Of a stretch of DNA of 64,000 bases, positions 16,669-26,072 are shown in pieces (position 1 is the first letter of the stretch; every line of letters begins with the position of its first letter). The position numbers were made by a program, and so were the translations under genes. Origin of the DNA: JAVVHH01 sp965199585 (GTDB lineage Bacteria; Pseudomonadota; Alphaproteobacteria; Acetobacterales; Acetobacteraceae); NCBI GenBank assembly GCA_965199585.1, contig CBDASI010000002.1:1984001-2048000 (forward strand), written 5' to 3'. Below the pieces are notes generated by a model. It was not told the DNA's origin. It did no database searches and saw only the letters and a program-made list of their open reading frames with translations.

Positions 16669-17559
16669 CTAACCTGCTCCCTCGGTCGTGAGCCATTCGA
16701 TGAACCGGGCGAGCGACGTCGTCTTGTCGGCATCGAACGGGACCAGAGCCACGTAACCCCTCCGCGCCACGGCGATCGTCGGCAGCGGTGTCAGCAAGCG
16801 CCCGGCCGTCACGTCGGCCGCGAGAACGGGAAGCGGGCCGATGCCCACCCCGATTCCGTCCATCACCGCCTGCACAGTAACGAAGAAATGGTCGAACATG
16901 CGGCGATGCGGCTCAGCCATGGATGGCAGTCCGGCCTGGTCGAGCCAGTCGGTCCAGTCGCCGGGTCGGGTCTCGGTCACGAGCAGGACATGGCCTGCGA
17001 GGTCCTCGGGATGCCGCACCGGCTGACGGTCGAAGAGAGCCGGGCTCATGATCAGCGTGTCGGACTCTTCCAGGAAGGGGACGGCACGGTGTTGCGGCCA
17101 CAAGTCCTGATCCGCCGCGCCGCGCCGGATCGCGACGTCGAAGCCGCCGCGCAACTCGTCGTGCAATGTCGTCACCGTGGTGACGACGACCTCCACTTCG
17201 GGGCACCCGGCATGGAAGCGGTCCAGACGGGGAATGAGCCAGCGCATGGCAAAGGTCGTCGGCGCGCTGACGCGGAGGATGCGGCGCGCGTCCGAGCGAC
17301 CGCAGGCGTCGGCGGCGGCGATGACCCGGTCGAACGACAAGCTGACCTCCGCCGCAAAGGCGCGCGCGGCCGGGGTGGCGACCATGCGGCGGCCCGAGCG
17401 GACGAACAGGCGCTGACCCAACCAGGCCTCCAACCCGGCGATCTGGCGGCTGACGGCGCCGTGCGTCAGACCGAGTTCAGTCCCCGCCTCGGCATAGCTA
17501 CCGGTGCGGGCGGCGACCTCGAAGACGCGCAGGGCATTGAGCGGTGGCAGACGGCGCAT
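16669..17559 (-). CDS. LysR-family regulator, GcvA-like branch
   Basis: The 296-residue protein starts RRLPPLNALRVFEVAARTGS, the N-terminus typical of GcvA/AmpR-like LysR regulators, with helix-turn-helix GLTHGAVSRQIAGLEAWLG. The effector domain includes RILRVSAPTTFAMRWLIPRL, the hallmark of this branch. It is divergent from the MFS gene at 17660 (100 bp), its likely target. Effector unknown. Confidence 0.87.
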   Translation of the reverse strand: MRRLPPLNALRVFEVAARTGSYAEAGTELGLTHGAVSRQIAGLEAWLGQRLFVRSGRRMVATPAARAFAAEVSLSFDRVIAAADACGRSDARRILRVSAPTTFAMRWLIPRLDRFHAGCPEVEVVVTTVTTLHDELRGGFDVAIRRGAADQDLWPQHRAVPFLEESDTLIMSPALFDRQPVRHPEDLAGHVLLVTETRPGDWTDWLDQAGLPSMAEPHRRMFDHFFVTVQAVMDGIGVGIGPLPVLAADVTAGRLLTPLPTIAVARRGYVALVPFDADKTTSLARFIEWLTTEGAG

Positions 17560-17659
17560 GCGACCCGTAAGGAAAACGGACAGATCCCGTGATGAACTGC
17601 AGTCTAGTCACGCAGTTTCGCATCCATAAAGTCGATAGTTTCAGAGCACGGGACCAACC

Positions 17660-18862
17660 ATGCCCATTACGAGTGCGGTGGCGTCGCCATCGATCAAGCA
17701 GCAGACCGGGCTCTCGCCGCACCGGCGCAATCTGGTAGGCGCGTGCCTCGCCCACATGCTGCACGATGGCTACACGGACCAGCTCTATGCGCTGCTGCCG
17801 GTTTGGCAGGCGCAGTTCGGCCTGTCGTACGCTGGTCTCGCGCTGGTGCGGGCCCTGTATTACGGCACGATGGGTGGTTTGCAGGTGCCCGGCGACCGGT
17901 TGGTCGCACGGTTCAGCCCACGCGCGGCGCTGACGCTGGCCACCGTCGTGGCGGCTTCGGGGTTTTTGCTCATGGCGCTTCCGTTCGGATTTCCGGGTCT
18001 GTGCGCCGGGCTCGTGCTGGCCGGCGTCGGGTCGAGCATCCAGCATCCACGCGCCTCGCTGCTGGTGACCGATACCTACGGCAGCGCCTCACGCGGGCCG
18101 CTCGGGATCTATAATTTCGCGGGCGACTTGGGCAAGGCGATCTTTCCGGCCGTGGTCGCCCTGCTGCTGACCGTGATCGCCTGGCGACCGGTCGTCGGTA
18201 CGATGGCCGGGATCGGGCTGTTGGTGGCGGTGGCATTGTTGGCCATCGTGCCCCGGCGGCCCTTCGTCGCAGCTGCGGAAGCCAAGCAGGCGGTGCAGGG
18301 CCGAGGCGGTCGTGGGTTCGGGCTGCTGCTCACCATTGGCGCGCTCGATACTGCGACGCGGATGGGCTACCTGCTGTTCCTACCCTTCCTCCTGCACGCG
18401 CGCGGCGCGACGGGCGGCGAGGTCGGCCTCGGCCTGGCGTTGTTGTTCATTGGCGGCGCACTCGGCAAGGCGGCGTGCGGCTGGCTCGGCCAGCGTCTGG
18501 GCGTGGTGTGGAGCGTGGTCGCGACCGAGGCCGCCACCGCACTGCTGATGGCTGCAACGTTGCTGCTGCCACTCGTGCCGATGCTCCTGGCCCTGCCGGT
18601 GCTCGGTCTGGTCCTGAACGGTACGTCGTCGGTGTTGTACGGCACGGTCCCGGACCTCGCACCCAAGGGTGACACCGGCCGCGCGTTTGCCCTTTTCTAC
18701 ACGGGCGTCATCGGCGCCGGCGGTCTGGCGCCGATTGTCTACGGCGCCCTCGCCGATCACTCCAGCCAGACGGTCGGCATCTTGGCGTCGGCGCTGACCG
18801 CCGCGGTCATCATTCCACTGGTCCTTGCGCTGCGTCCGACGCTGGATCCGCGGGCGGGGTGA
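17660..18862 (+). CDS. MFS transporter, fosmidomycin-resistance (Fsr)-like
   Basis: The 400-residue protein has about 12 transmembrane spans. Its N-terminal half resembles Fsr-type exporters: LVGACLAHMLHDGYTDQLYA then LLPVWQAQFGLSYAGLALVR, and VLAGVGSSIQHPRASLLVTD. The Gln/His-Pro pair in SIQHPRAS is characteristic of this branch. E. coli Fsr exports fosmidomycin; the substrate here is unknown. It is probably under control of the divergent GcvA-like LysR regulator. Confidence 0.78.
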   Translation: MPITSAVASPSIKQQTGLSPHRRNLVGACLAHMLHDGYTDQLYALLPVWQAQFGLSYAGLALVRALYYGTMGGLQVPGDRLVARFSPRAALTLATVVAASGFLLMALPFGFPGLCAGLVLAGVGSSIQHPRASLLVTDTYGSASRGPLGIYNFAGDLGKAIFPAVVALLLTVIAWRPVVGTMAGIGLLVAVALLAIVPRRPFVAAAEAKQAVQGRGGRGFGLLLTIGALDTATRMGYLLFLPFLLHARGATGGEVGLGLALLFIGGALGKAACGWLGQRLGVVWSVVATEAATALLMAATLLLPLVPMLLALPVLGLVLNGTSSVLYGTVPDLAPKGDTGRAFALFYTGVIGAGGLAPIVYGALADHSSQTVGILASALTAAVIIPLVLALRPTLDPRAG

Positions 18863-19304
18863 CCCGACGAGCTCCTATTCCGGCGCCGCCAGTTTCAGGA
18901 GAGGCGGCGCGAACTCCCCATCATCGAACACCAACGCTGCCTGGCCAGGGTGAACCACTCGCGGCGGCGTTGAGCTCGATCCAGCCGACTGGTCACTACC
19001 AGCACGCAATCTCGCCATCGCGCTCCTGCACGGGAAGTGCTGCGTATTGGAGCGCAGTGACGCCGTGCGGCTCATGTCCATCTAACCGTATTGTCAATCA
19101 ACCCGCCAGAAGCCGGGCAAGCTCATAGCAGGCGGCTGCGACGATGACCGACGCCGGGATCGCAATCACCAGGCGACGATGATCCCGCAAGCCGATCCTG
19201 CTGCCGAGTGCCTGGTGCTGGCCCGAACTTGGGTCGGCACACGACCGACTCTTGGGCATTATGGGCAGCCTAAATTCGAGGCGCGCCGACCACCGACGCT
19301 TGTG
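18863..19304. other. Gene-poor stretch with possible gene remnants
   Basis: No convincing gene. On the minus strand, a frame ending at 18875 reads VVHPGQAALVFDDGEFAPPL followed by LKLAAPE, and could be the tail of a lost enzyme gene. Another minus frame (19098-19259, 53 residues, ATG) has one hydrophobic segment, RLVIAIPASVIVAAACYELA, like the C-terminal span of a transporter, but it has no recognisable start region. Both could be remnants. The Fsr-like gene and the ABC transporter gene converge here. Confidence 0.4.
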
Positions 19305-20078
19305 TCACAGAACTCTCGACAGGAAGTCCTTGGTCCTGCCCTCCTGTGGGTTAGACAGCAGCGCACGCGGGCTGCCGCACTCCACAATCATCCCATCCGC
19401 CATGAAGGTGAGGGCATCACCGACTTCCCGGGCGAAGGCGAGCTCGTGCGTCACAACCATCATGGTCATGCCGGAGATCGCTAGATCCCGCATGACGGAC
19501 AGGACCTCGCCCACCAGTTCCGGATCAAGGGCCGAGGTCGGCTCGTCGAACAGCATCAATTGCGGCTCCATCGCCAGCGCTCGGGCGATGGCCACGCGTT
19601 GCTGCTCACCACCGGAAAGCTGGGCCGGATAGCGGTCGTGCTTGGTGCCGAGACCGACCCGTTCCAGCAACTGCATCGCGCGTTCCCGGACCACTCGGGG
19701 CTTTTCCCGCCTCACCCGGATCGGCGCCTCGCAGATGTTGCCCAAGGCCGTCATGTGCGGGAACAGGTTGAAGTGCTGGAACACCATGCCGACGCGTTGA
19801 CGCATTCGCGCGATCTGCCGTTCCGGCAACTCGTGAAGGCGCCCGTTCCGTTCCTGGTATCCGACCAGGTCGCCGTCGACCCAGATCCGGCCGCCGTCGA
19901 TCCGCTCCAGATGATTGATGCAGGACAGCAGCGTGCTCTTGCCGGAGCCGGAGGGGCCAATGATGCACATCACGGTGCCGGGCATGACGTCGAGGTCGAT
20001 GCCGCGCAGCACCTCCCGCTCGCTATATCGCTTGGACATGCCGCGGATGCGGACCATCGGCTCGGTCAAGGCTGGCAA
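19305..20078 (-). CDS. Polar amino-acid ABC transporter ATP-binding protein (GlnQ/HisP-like)
   Basis: The 257-residue ATPase has Walker A GPSGSGKST (about residues 41-49), the Q-loop GMVFQHFNLFPHMT, the signature LSGGEQQRVAIARAL, Walker B LMLFDEPTSALDPE and the switch His in MMVVTHELAF. The Q-loop sequence is diagnostic of the polar amino-acid uptake group. It lies 4 bp after the permease gene in a coupled cluster with a binding protein and a flavin monooxygenase, which suggests import of a sulfur- or nitrogen-containing substrate that the monooxygenase attacks (inference). Confidence 0.92.
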   Translation of the reverse strand: MPALTEPMVRIRGMSKRYSEREVLRGIDLDVMPGTVMCIIGPSGSGKSTLLSCINHLERIDGGRIWVDGDLVGYQERNGRLHELPERQIARMRQRVGMVFQHFNLFPHMTALGNICEAPIRVRREKPRVVRERAMQLLERVGLGTKHDRYPAQLSGGEQQRVAIARALAMEPQLMLFDEPTSALDPELVGEVLSVMRDLAISGMTMMVVTHELAFAREVGDALTFMADGMIVECGSPRALLSNPQEGRTKDFLSRVL

Positions 20079-20082
20079 CTCC

Positions 20083-20934
20083 TCAGTGATGCCGGAAGCG
20101 ACGCTCGAGCCCGCCTTGCGCCGCGGACAGGACCGACACGATCAGCAGGTACCAAAGCGAGGCGACGATCAGGAGCGGAATGGTCTCGTAGGTGCGGGAG
20201 TAGATCAGCTGGGCCGTGTAGAGCAGGTCGGCCATCGCGATGACGCTCACCAACGACGTGCCCTTCACCATGGAGATCACCTCGTTGCCGACCGGCGGGA
20301 TGATCAGTCGCATGGCCTGAGGAAACACGATCCGAACAAAGATGGTGGCGGGTCCCATCCCCAGCGCCTTGGCTGCGCGGGTCTGTCCGGATGGGACCGA
20401 CACGATACCAGCGCGGATCACCTCGGCCGTGTAGGCCGCCTGCGCCAGGCCGAGCCCGGCCAGCGCGGCCGTGAGTGGCGTAATCACGACGTTGGTGCTC
20501 GCGTCGAAGAGCACGATGCCGAACGGCAATGCGAGCCGGATCCGCGGGTAGAGCGCGCCGAAATTATACCAGAAAATGAGCTGGACCAAGACGGGCACGC
20601 TGCGGAAGAACCAGATGTAGAGCCAGCTGAGTACAGAGAGCAGCCGGTTGGTCGAGAGCCGCATGATGGCCAGCACCGTGCCGAGACTGAGGCCGATCGC
20701 CATCGCAATCACCGTCAGCTCGAGGGTGCGGCCAAGGCCTGCAAGGATCTGCGGGTCAAACATGTATTGCGCGACCACGGGCCAGCCAAAGGCCGGATTA
20801 GTGGACACGCTGTAGACCACGGCGCCGGCGACGAGCACCGACAGGATTGCAAAGCCCGCCGTCCAGGGGTGTCGTAGTGGGACGACGGGAAGTTCCGTCG
20901 CCTCGGCTCCTCCCGCGGGCTGGGCCGCGCTCAC
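20083..20934 (-). CDS. Polar amino-acid ABC transporter permease (HisM/GlnP-like)
   Basis: The 283-residue inner-membrane protein carries the HisM-family segment GLGRTLELTVIAMAIGLSLG, the second conserved part LYIWFFRSVPVLVQLIFWYN, and the EAA loop IRAGIVSVPSGQTRAAKALG, which contacts the ATPase. An extra span (FAILSVLVAGAVVYSVS) precedes the core. The GTG at 20934 overlaps the stop of the binding-protein gene (GTGA), so translation is coupled. A single permease gene implies a homodimeric channel. Confidence 0.9.
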   Translation of the reverse strand: MSAAQPAGGAEATELPVVPLRHPWTAGFAILSVLVAGAVVYSVSTNPAFGWPVVAQYMFDPQILAGLGRTLELTVIAMAIGLSLGTVLAIMRLSTNRLLSVLSWLYIWFFRSVPVLVQLIFWYNFGALYPRIRLALPFGIVLFDASTNVVITPLTAALAGLGLAQAAYTAEVIRAGIVSVPSGQTRAAKALGMGPATIFVRIVFPQAMRLIIPPVGNEVISMVKGTSLVSVIAMADLLYTAQLIYSRTYETIPLLIVASLWYLLIVSVLSAAQGGLERRFRHH

Positions 20935-21821
20935 TTCTCGACGTTGGTCGGATTGAGCGGGAAGGATTTCACGGCCCCGTCCTCCAGCCCCCATTTCTTG
21001 ACGATCTTGTCGTAGCCGCCATTGGCGTGCAGCGCTTCGAGCGCCGCCTGGAACGGCTTGGCCAAGTCGGAGCCCTTCGGCAGCGCGACGCCGATGTAGC
21101 TGGTATCGGTGTAATGACCGACGATGTGCGTGCGGCCTTTGGTTTGCGCGACGAAGTAGCTTACGGCGGTCGAGCCCAGCCAGAAGAGTTCGGCGCGGCC
21201 GCTCATCATTGCATCGGCGGCGCCGTTGCCGTCGTTGAAGGCCAGTGCGTCGATCGGCTTCTTGCCTGCCGCAGCGCATTTGGGCTGATGCTCCTCGACG
21301 AACACCATTTCGCGGGAGCCGCGCGTGGTTGCGACCGTGACGCCGCACAGATCGTCCAGCCCGTTCACCTGGATCGGGTTCGTGCTTTTCGCGGCAAACA
21401 ACTCGTTGCCCGTCAGCCAGCCGATCTGGTCCACGATCTTGCCCCGCGCCACCGACACGCCCATTTGGCCGGTCGCGGCGTCGAACCGTTTCGCCTGCAA
21501 GCCGGGAATCAAGGAATCGAAGGTCGTCGGGCGGATCTCGAGCGTCATGCCGAGGAGTTGCACGGCGGCACGGGCCAGGTCGATTTCCCAACCGACGATC
21601 TGCCCCTTCTCGTCCCTGAAGTCGTCGGGCGGCGAGCCCAGCGAGACGGCAAGGGTGAACGGTTCGCCATCTCGGCCTGCGGGCAGCAGCTTGTGCAACG
21701 CTGGGTCCGATTGCTGGGATAGAGCCGGGTCGGCACCCGGCTCGTCCGCCCAACTTGATAGGCCGGACGTTGCAAGTAGGAAAATCAGGGCGGCGCTGCA
21801 GGAGCGACGAAACGAGTTCAT
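20931..21821 (-). CDS. ABC transporter substrate-binding protein, polar amino-acid family
   Basis: The 296-residue protein has a signal peptide (RRSCSAALIFLLATSGLSSW) and the SBP family 3 core: FTLAVSLGSPPDDFRDEKGQ then IVGWEIDLARA, with IRPTTFDSLIPGLQAKRFDA. A Cys pair, C at LDDLCGVTV and C at HQPKCAAAG, could form a disulfide. It captures the substrate in the periplasm for the permease/ATPase encoded downstream. Its ATG overlaps the monooxygenase stop by four bases. Confidence 0.9.
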   Translation of the reverse strand: MNSFRRSCSAALIFLLATSGLSSWADEPGADPALSQQSDPALHKLLPAGRDGEPFTLAVSLGSPPDDFRDEKGQIVGWEIDLARAAVQLLGMTLEIRPTTFDSLIPGLQAKRFDAATGQMGVSVARGKIVDQIGWLTGNELFAAKSTNPIQVNGLDDLCGVTVATTRGSREMVFVEEHQPKCAAAGKKPIDALAFNDGNGAADAMMSGRAELFWLGSTAVSYFVAQTKGRTHIVGHYTDTSYIGVALPKGSDLAKPFQAALEALHANGGYDKIVKKWGLEDGAVKSFPLNPTNVEK

Positions 21822-23200
21822 GCTGACTGAGTCTCCGGGGATGCGGCGTGGCGAGTAGAGGACTTGATCCGGCCACGACTGCGAAAGGCTGGCCGTGCCA
21901 GGCCGAGGCTGTCGCGCAGAGTGTGGCCTTCATACTCCGTGTGGTGCAGGCCGCGGCGCTGGAGTTCCGGCACCAGGGTTTCCAGCGCCTCGTGCACCGG
22001 TCCGGGCAGGTAGGGCGGGATGAGGTTCCAGCCGTCGCAGCCACCGCTCTCGAACCAGTCCTGCATCTCGTCAGCCGCTTCCGCCGCGGTGCCGATGAAC
22101 ACGCAGTGGCCGGACGCACCGGCCTGCCCTTGATAGAGCTTGCGGATGGTCATGCCTGGCATCCCGGCCTCCCTGACCAACTTATCGTACGCGCTCTTCA
22201 CCGAGTTGGACTGCGGGAGCGGGTCCGGTACCGGCCCATCGAGGGGGTAGCCCGACAGATCGCCGAACACGCTGGCCAGCATGGGCAGGCCGACGCTGGG
22301 ATGCACGAGGTCCTGTAGCTGCGCCCAGCGGTCCTCGGCCTCCATCCGCGTGCGGCCCAGAATGGGTACGATGCCTGGCATGACCAGCATGGTTGCCGGG
22401 TCGCGTCCTGCCTTAACCCCGTGGTCCTTGACGCTGCGGTAGAAGGCAACTGCGTCGTTCTTGGTCTTCTGCTGCGTGTAGATGATGTCGGCGATGCGGG
22501 CGCCCAGGTCCTGCCCCGGCCCGGAGGAACCGGCCTGCGCGATGACCGGATAACCTTGCAGCGGCCGGGCCACGTTGAGGGGACCTTTGACCTGCAGGTG
22601 CTCGCCCTTGTGGTTGAGGGTGTGGAGCTTCGACGGATCGAAGTAGTGGCCGCTCTTCTTATCGCGGATAAACGCGTCGTCCTCCCAACTATCCCAGAGC
22701 CCGAAGACCACGTCGACGAACTCCTCCGCTCGGCCATACCGCTTCGCATGCTCCAGCAAGGCGTCGCGGCCGAAGTTGAATGCCTCCTGCTCGCTCCAGG
22801 AGGTGACCACGTTCCAGGCGACCCGGCCGCGCGTCACATAGTCGAGCGACGCGAACTTGCGCGCGACATGATATGGTTCGTTGAACGTGGTGGAAGCGCT
22901 GGCGACGAAGCCCAGATGCTCCGTCACCGCGGCCAAGGCCCCGATCACCGTCAGCGGTTCGAACACGTCGATCCGGGGATTGAACGACAGCTCCTCGTCG
23001 TCGCGGGCGGAATGACGCACGGCGATGCCGTCGGCCCAGAACATGAAATGGATGCGTGCTCGCTCGGCGGCACGGGCGACCTCCTGCCACAACGAGATGT
23101 CCATGGCGGCGTCTTCCCTGGCGTCCGGCATTCGCCAGCCCGCGGCATGGGCGCCGTTTGCGACGATGTTGAGGCCAAGCTTCATCTGTCGGTTTGCCAT
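21818..23200 (-). CDS. LLM-class flavin monooxygenase, NtaA/SnaA/DszA family
   Basis: The 460-residue enzyme belongs to the two-component FMNH2-dependent bacterial luciferase-like monooxygenases. Visible segments are AERARIHFMFWADGIAVRHS, TVIGALAAVTEHLGFVASAS then TTFNEPYHVARKFASLDYVT, GRVAWNVVTSW, and YPVIAQAGSSGPGQDLGARI. Relatives cleave chelators such as NTA, or organosulfur compounds such as dibenzothiophene sulfone. It needs a separate flavin reductase, which is not seen nearby. As first gene of a cluster with an ABC importer it probably oxidises the imported compound (inference). Confidence 0.9.
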   Translation of the reverse strand: MANRQMKLGLNIVANGAHAAGWRMPDAREDAAMDISLWQEVARAAERARIHFMFWADGIAVRHSARDDEELSFNPRIDVFEPLTVIGALAAVTEHLGFVASASTTFNEPYHVARKFASLDYVTRGRVAWNVVTSWSEQEAFNFGRDALLEHAKRYGRAEEFVDVVFGLWDSWEDDAFIRDKKSGHYFDPSKLHTLNHKGEHLQVKGPLNVARPLQGYPVIAQAGSSGPGQDLGARIADIIYTQQKTKNDAVAFYRSVKDHGVKAGRDPATMLVMPGIVPILGRTRMEAEDRWAQLQDLVHPSVGLPMLASVFGDLSGYPLDGPVPDPLPQSNSVKSAYDKLVREAGMPGMTIRKLYQGQAGASGHCVFIGTAAEAADEMQDWFESGGCDGWNLIPPYLPGPVHEALETLVPELQRRGLHHTEYEGHTLRDSLGLARPAFRSRGRIKSSTRHAASPETQSA

Positions 23201-23362
23201 GCAAGAAGCCTACCGAGAGAAGTTTCGGACCGTCAAAGCACTTATGAGTCGTTGTTCATTCCGTCTGGTTATGAACATCAAAGCCGAAAACACGAAGAAC
23301 CTGAAATAGGTGATCGGCTTTGCCAGCCCATACCGCGGAAACTTGTCCCGCGACCCTCGAAC

Positions 23363-24997
23363 CTAAGCCGTGCCCCAGACGGCTAATTCGTCGGCACGCG
23401 GGTTCGCCTCAACGGCCAGAATGCCTCGGGGGCCGCCGAGCACATTGGTGGGGAGCGTCTCGGCTGTAGCGGCTGCCCAACCCGGACCAGGCGTGCCCTC
23501 ATGGGCAAAGCGTGCCCAGGCTTTCAGCATTAGGTCGGAGAGTGCCGCCTCGGCCGGGCTTGTGCCGAGCTTGGTGGCGAAGAACGGATGCGCATAGGTG
23601 CCGAATGCGAACGGGATCTCGGCCGTGTGGGGCACACCGTGTGCGGGTGATGCGAGAGGGTGGGCAAACTCGTAAAGGAACACGGGTTTTCCCGTTGCGG
23701 CGTGTCGCCGTGCACATTGCCGCGCCCGCAGTCGGAAAACGACATCCGTGTAGATGGCCAACCATAGAGGCAGCACCGTATCCGGTTCATTTCGGCCGCG
23801 CGCCGCGGCAGCATACGCGTTGGCTACGGTTTCGGGCATAACCGCCTCAGCTTCGGGGCGATACAAGGCCGTCAGATCGCCGATCGCAGTCAGCAGGGCG
23901 GGGTGGTCCGCGGGCGCAGGCAGGCCGGGTACGCGTCGGCCGTCGGGGGCAAGAAGATCGTACCAGAACACCGCTTCGCTCAGGTTGGAGCCAATCAGCA
24001 GCGGCACGGGGGCCAGGACGCCGTCTCGGGGCCAGACCCGGAGCACCGCCCCATCCAACACCGGCAGCACGGGCGGTCGGCCTAGACTGCGGACCATGGT
24101 AGGATCGCGGGCCAAATCGAGTTCGGCCCGGTGAAGCGTCAATGCAGGCACCGTGCGCAAGCCAGGTACCGTGACGGAAAGTCGCGCTGCAAGGGCATCG
24201 GCATAGGCTGCCGCTGTCGACACCTCCGGAAAGCCCGGAGCGCCATGCAATGATCCACTCTCGATGATCGCCCGCTGCAGTAGCCCGTGATGACGTGGAT
24301 CCTGCGCTATTGAAGCGGTCGAGGAGCCGCCAGCACTTTGCCCGAACAGCGTCACCCGGCTGGGGTCGCCTCCGAAAGCCGCAATGTTGTTCTGCACCCA
24401 GTGCAGCGCGAGTATCTGGTCCTGCAATCCCCAGTTGGCGAAAGTACCAGTGTCGGGGTCTCGCAAGGCGGGATGGGCCAGCCAGCCAAGAGCACCCAAG
24501 CGATAGTTGACGGTAACGACGACGACGTCACCCCGCGCGGCAAGCGTCGCCCCGTCACTACCGACGGCATCGCCCCGGCCTGTGCGCCAGGCACCGCCGT
24601 GCAGCCAGACCATGACTGGTCGCCGTCCCGCCGTCGCTGGTGTCCACACGTTCAGAAAGAGGCAATCTTCGTCCTGCGGCTCTGCTCCCTCGTATAACCA
24701 GGCGGCAGCACCGGCGAGCGTCTGGATCGAGGCGGCTCCCGGCCGGGTAGCATCCCGCACCGCATTCCACCGGGGGGCAGGTCGAGGCGAGGCATAACGG
24801 AGCGGCCCGACCGGAGGCTCGGCATATGGAATGCCGAGGAACGACTGCAGCCCGGCCTGGACGGTGATGCCACGCAGTGGACCGCATGGGGCATCCAAGA
24901 CCGCCGTTTGTGCCTGTGCACCGCTCAACGTCGCACCGGCAATGGTCGCTCCGAGAAAATGACGCCTGCCGAGGCGGCCGGGATGTTTGACGGCCAT
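23363..24997 (-). CDS. Type B carboxylesterase with Tat-like signal
   Basis: The 544-residue enzyme begins with a twin-arginine leader (GRLGRRHFLGATIAGATLSG). It has the carboxylesterase type B marks: PQDEDCLFLNVWTP, oxyanion loop VWLHGGAWRTG, and nucleophile elbow FGQSAGGSSTASIA (Ser at about residue 216). The family hydrolyses carboxylic esters; the substrate is unknown. Full family length, no lesion. It lies downstream of the ChbG-like gene on the same strand (104 bp) in a run of hydrolases. Confidence 0.88.
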   Translation of the reverse strand: MAVKHPGRLGRRHFLGATIAGATLSGAQAQTAVLDAPCGPLRGITVQAGLQSFLGIPYAEPPVGPLRYASPRPAPRWNAVRDATRPGAASIQTLAGAAAWLYEGAEPQDEDCLFLNVWTPATAGRRPVMVWLHGGAWRTGRGDAVGSDGATLAARGDVVVVTVNYRLGALGWLAHPALRDPDTGTFANWGLQDQILALHWVQNNIAAFGGDPSRVTLFGQSAGGSSTASIAQDPRHHGLLQRAIIESGSLHGAPGFPEVSTAAAYADALAARLSVTVPGLRTVPALTLHRAELDLARDPTMVRSLGRPPVLPVLDGAVLRVWPRDGVLAPVPLLIGSNLSEAVFWYDLLAPDGRRVPGLPAPADHPALLTAIGDLTALYRPEAEAVMPETVANAYAAAARGRNEPDTVLPLWLAIYTDVVFRLRARQCARRHAATGKPVFLYEFAHPLASPAHGVPHTAEIPFAFGTYAHPFFATKLGTSPAEAALSDLMLKAWARFAHEGTPGPGWAAATAETLPTNVLGGPRGILAVEANPRADELAVWGTA

Positions 24998-25101
24998 GCA
25001 CTATCTCCCTTTCCTGGTATGTCCGCGTTCGATGCCAATCTTCATGACCGCAGACTGTCACGCGGTCGCCGGACCGGACAGGTGCTGTTCGATAGGCCCA
25101 G

Positions 25102-25959
25102 TCATGTCGCTGCAGGACGCGACATGTGGCCGAGGCCAGCGACAAACTGCGTTTGGAGCGCGCGCATTCCGACAACAGCGACATCCTCAGCGGCGAGAAG
25201 ACGCTCGAAGGCACCACTCGCGAAGATCTCGTACTCGGCGTACCGCCAGAGCGCGTGCTGCGGTGAGACAGCCGAGAAATCGCCGGGTGACGTGCAGTGT
25301 AGCGCAAGATGGGTCAGCCCCTCCGGAAGATCGTGCAGGGTTTCGGCCCACCGGTCGGCAAGCTCGCCGGGTTCGACCGCGAGCGTGCCCCGGCAATGAT
25401 CCACCAACTTTTCGCCTTGAGCATCAAGTTGGTCGATGGCGGCCCGGTATGCCGGGAGGTCGGGCGGCCAGGTGATCGAGCGCGGCAGCACCGGGAACAG
25501 CCCATACTCGCGTCCGAGCCGCACATGGGCATCAAGCAGCCCCGGCAACATCGCGGCGGCCATGTGCGCATCGATATGCGTCGGCTGGAGTCCTGACGAG
25601 AGAGCCCGCTCGATTTGCATCCGCAGTTCCGTCTCTGCGGCCTCTGGCACGAGGTGGCGGCGCACGCCTTCCAAATCGCGCCAGAAATACCCGTCGTCAT
25701 CGATGAGCCCGGACGCGCGGCTGACAGTCGAGATCGGCGCCCACCGGCACGTTTCCCATTCGCTGGTGAGCGTCAGGTGGACACCGACATCTAGCGAGGG
25801 ATCCGCACAGGCGGCGTCTGCGATCTCCCGGAACCAGGGCCCTGGAACCATAACCGACCCGCACGTGACCCGGCCCGCACGGAACAGCTCCAGGAAAGCT
25901 TGGTTCGCCCCGTGGCTGCTGCCGAGATCATCGACATGAGGTATGACGGCGCGCGTCAT
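25102..25959 (-). CDS. ChbG/HpnK-family deacetylase
   Basis: The 285-residue protein starts TRAVIPHVDDLGSSHGANQA. The Asp pair and His match the metal site of the YdjC/ChbG family, as does THIDAHMAAAMLPG further on (about residue 145). Family members remove acetyl groups from chito-oligosaccharides or hopanoid glycans. The ATG at 25959 was chosen because conservation begins there; the open frame extends a further 52 codons upstream without conserved sequence. The neighbours are a phosphatase upstream and an esterase downstream. Confidence 0.85.
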   Translation of the reverse strand: MTRAVIPHVDDLGSSHGANQAFLELFRAGRVTCGSVMVPGPWFREIADAACADPSLDVGVHLTLTSEWETCRWAPISTVSRASGLIDDDGYFWRDLEGVRRHLVPEAAETELRMQIERALSSGLQPTHIDAHMAAAMLPGLLDAHVRLGREYGLFPVLPRSITWPPDLPAYRAAIDQLDAQGEKLVDHCRGTLAVEPGELADRWAETLHDLPEGLTHLALHCTSPGDFSAVSPQHALWRYAEYEIFASGAFERLLAAEDVAVVGMRALQTQFVAGLGHMSRPAAT

Positions 25960-26072
25960 GGCGTGAGAAGCGGACGGCTGCCTGCGTCCATGGGACGGAA
26001 CATCGGGTTCAGCTTGCGCCCGTCTGGCCGGACGAGACCCTCCCCGAACAATGGATCGTTGGTCACTCAACC

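Noticed and set aside
20083..22119. Minus-strand frame of 678 codons
   Set aside because: Only its last 283 codons are a gene (the permease). The rest reads through the binding-protein and monooxygenase genes in the wrong frame.
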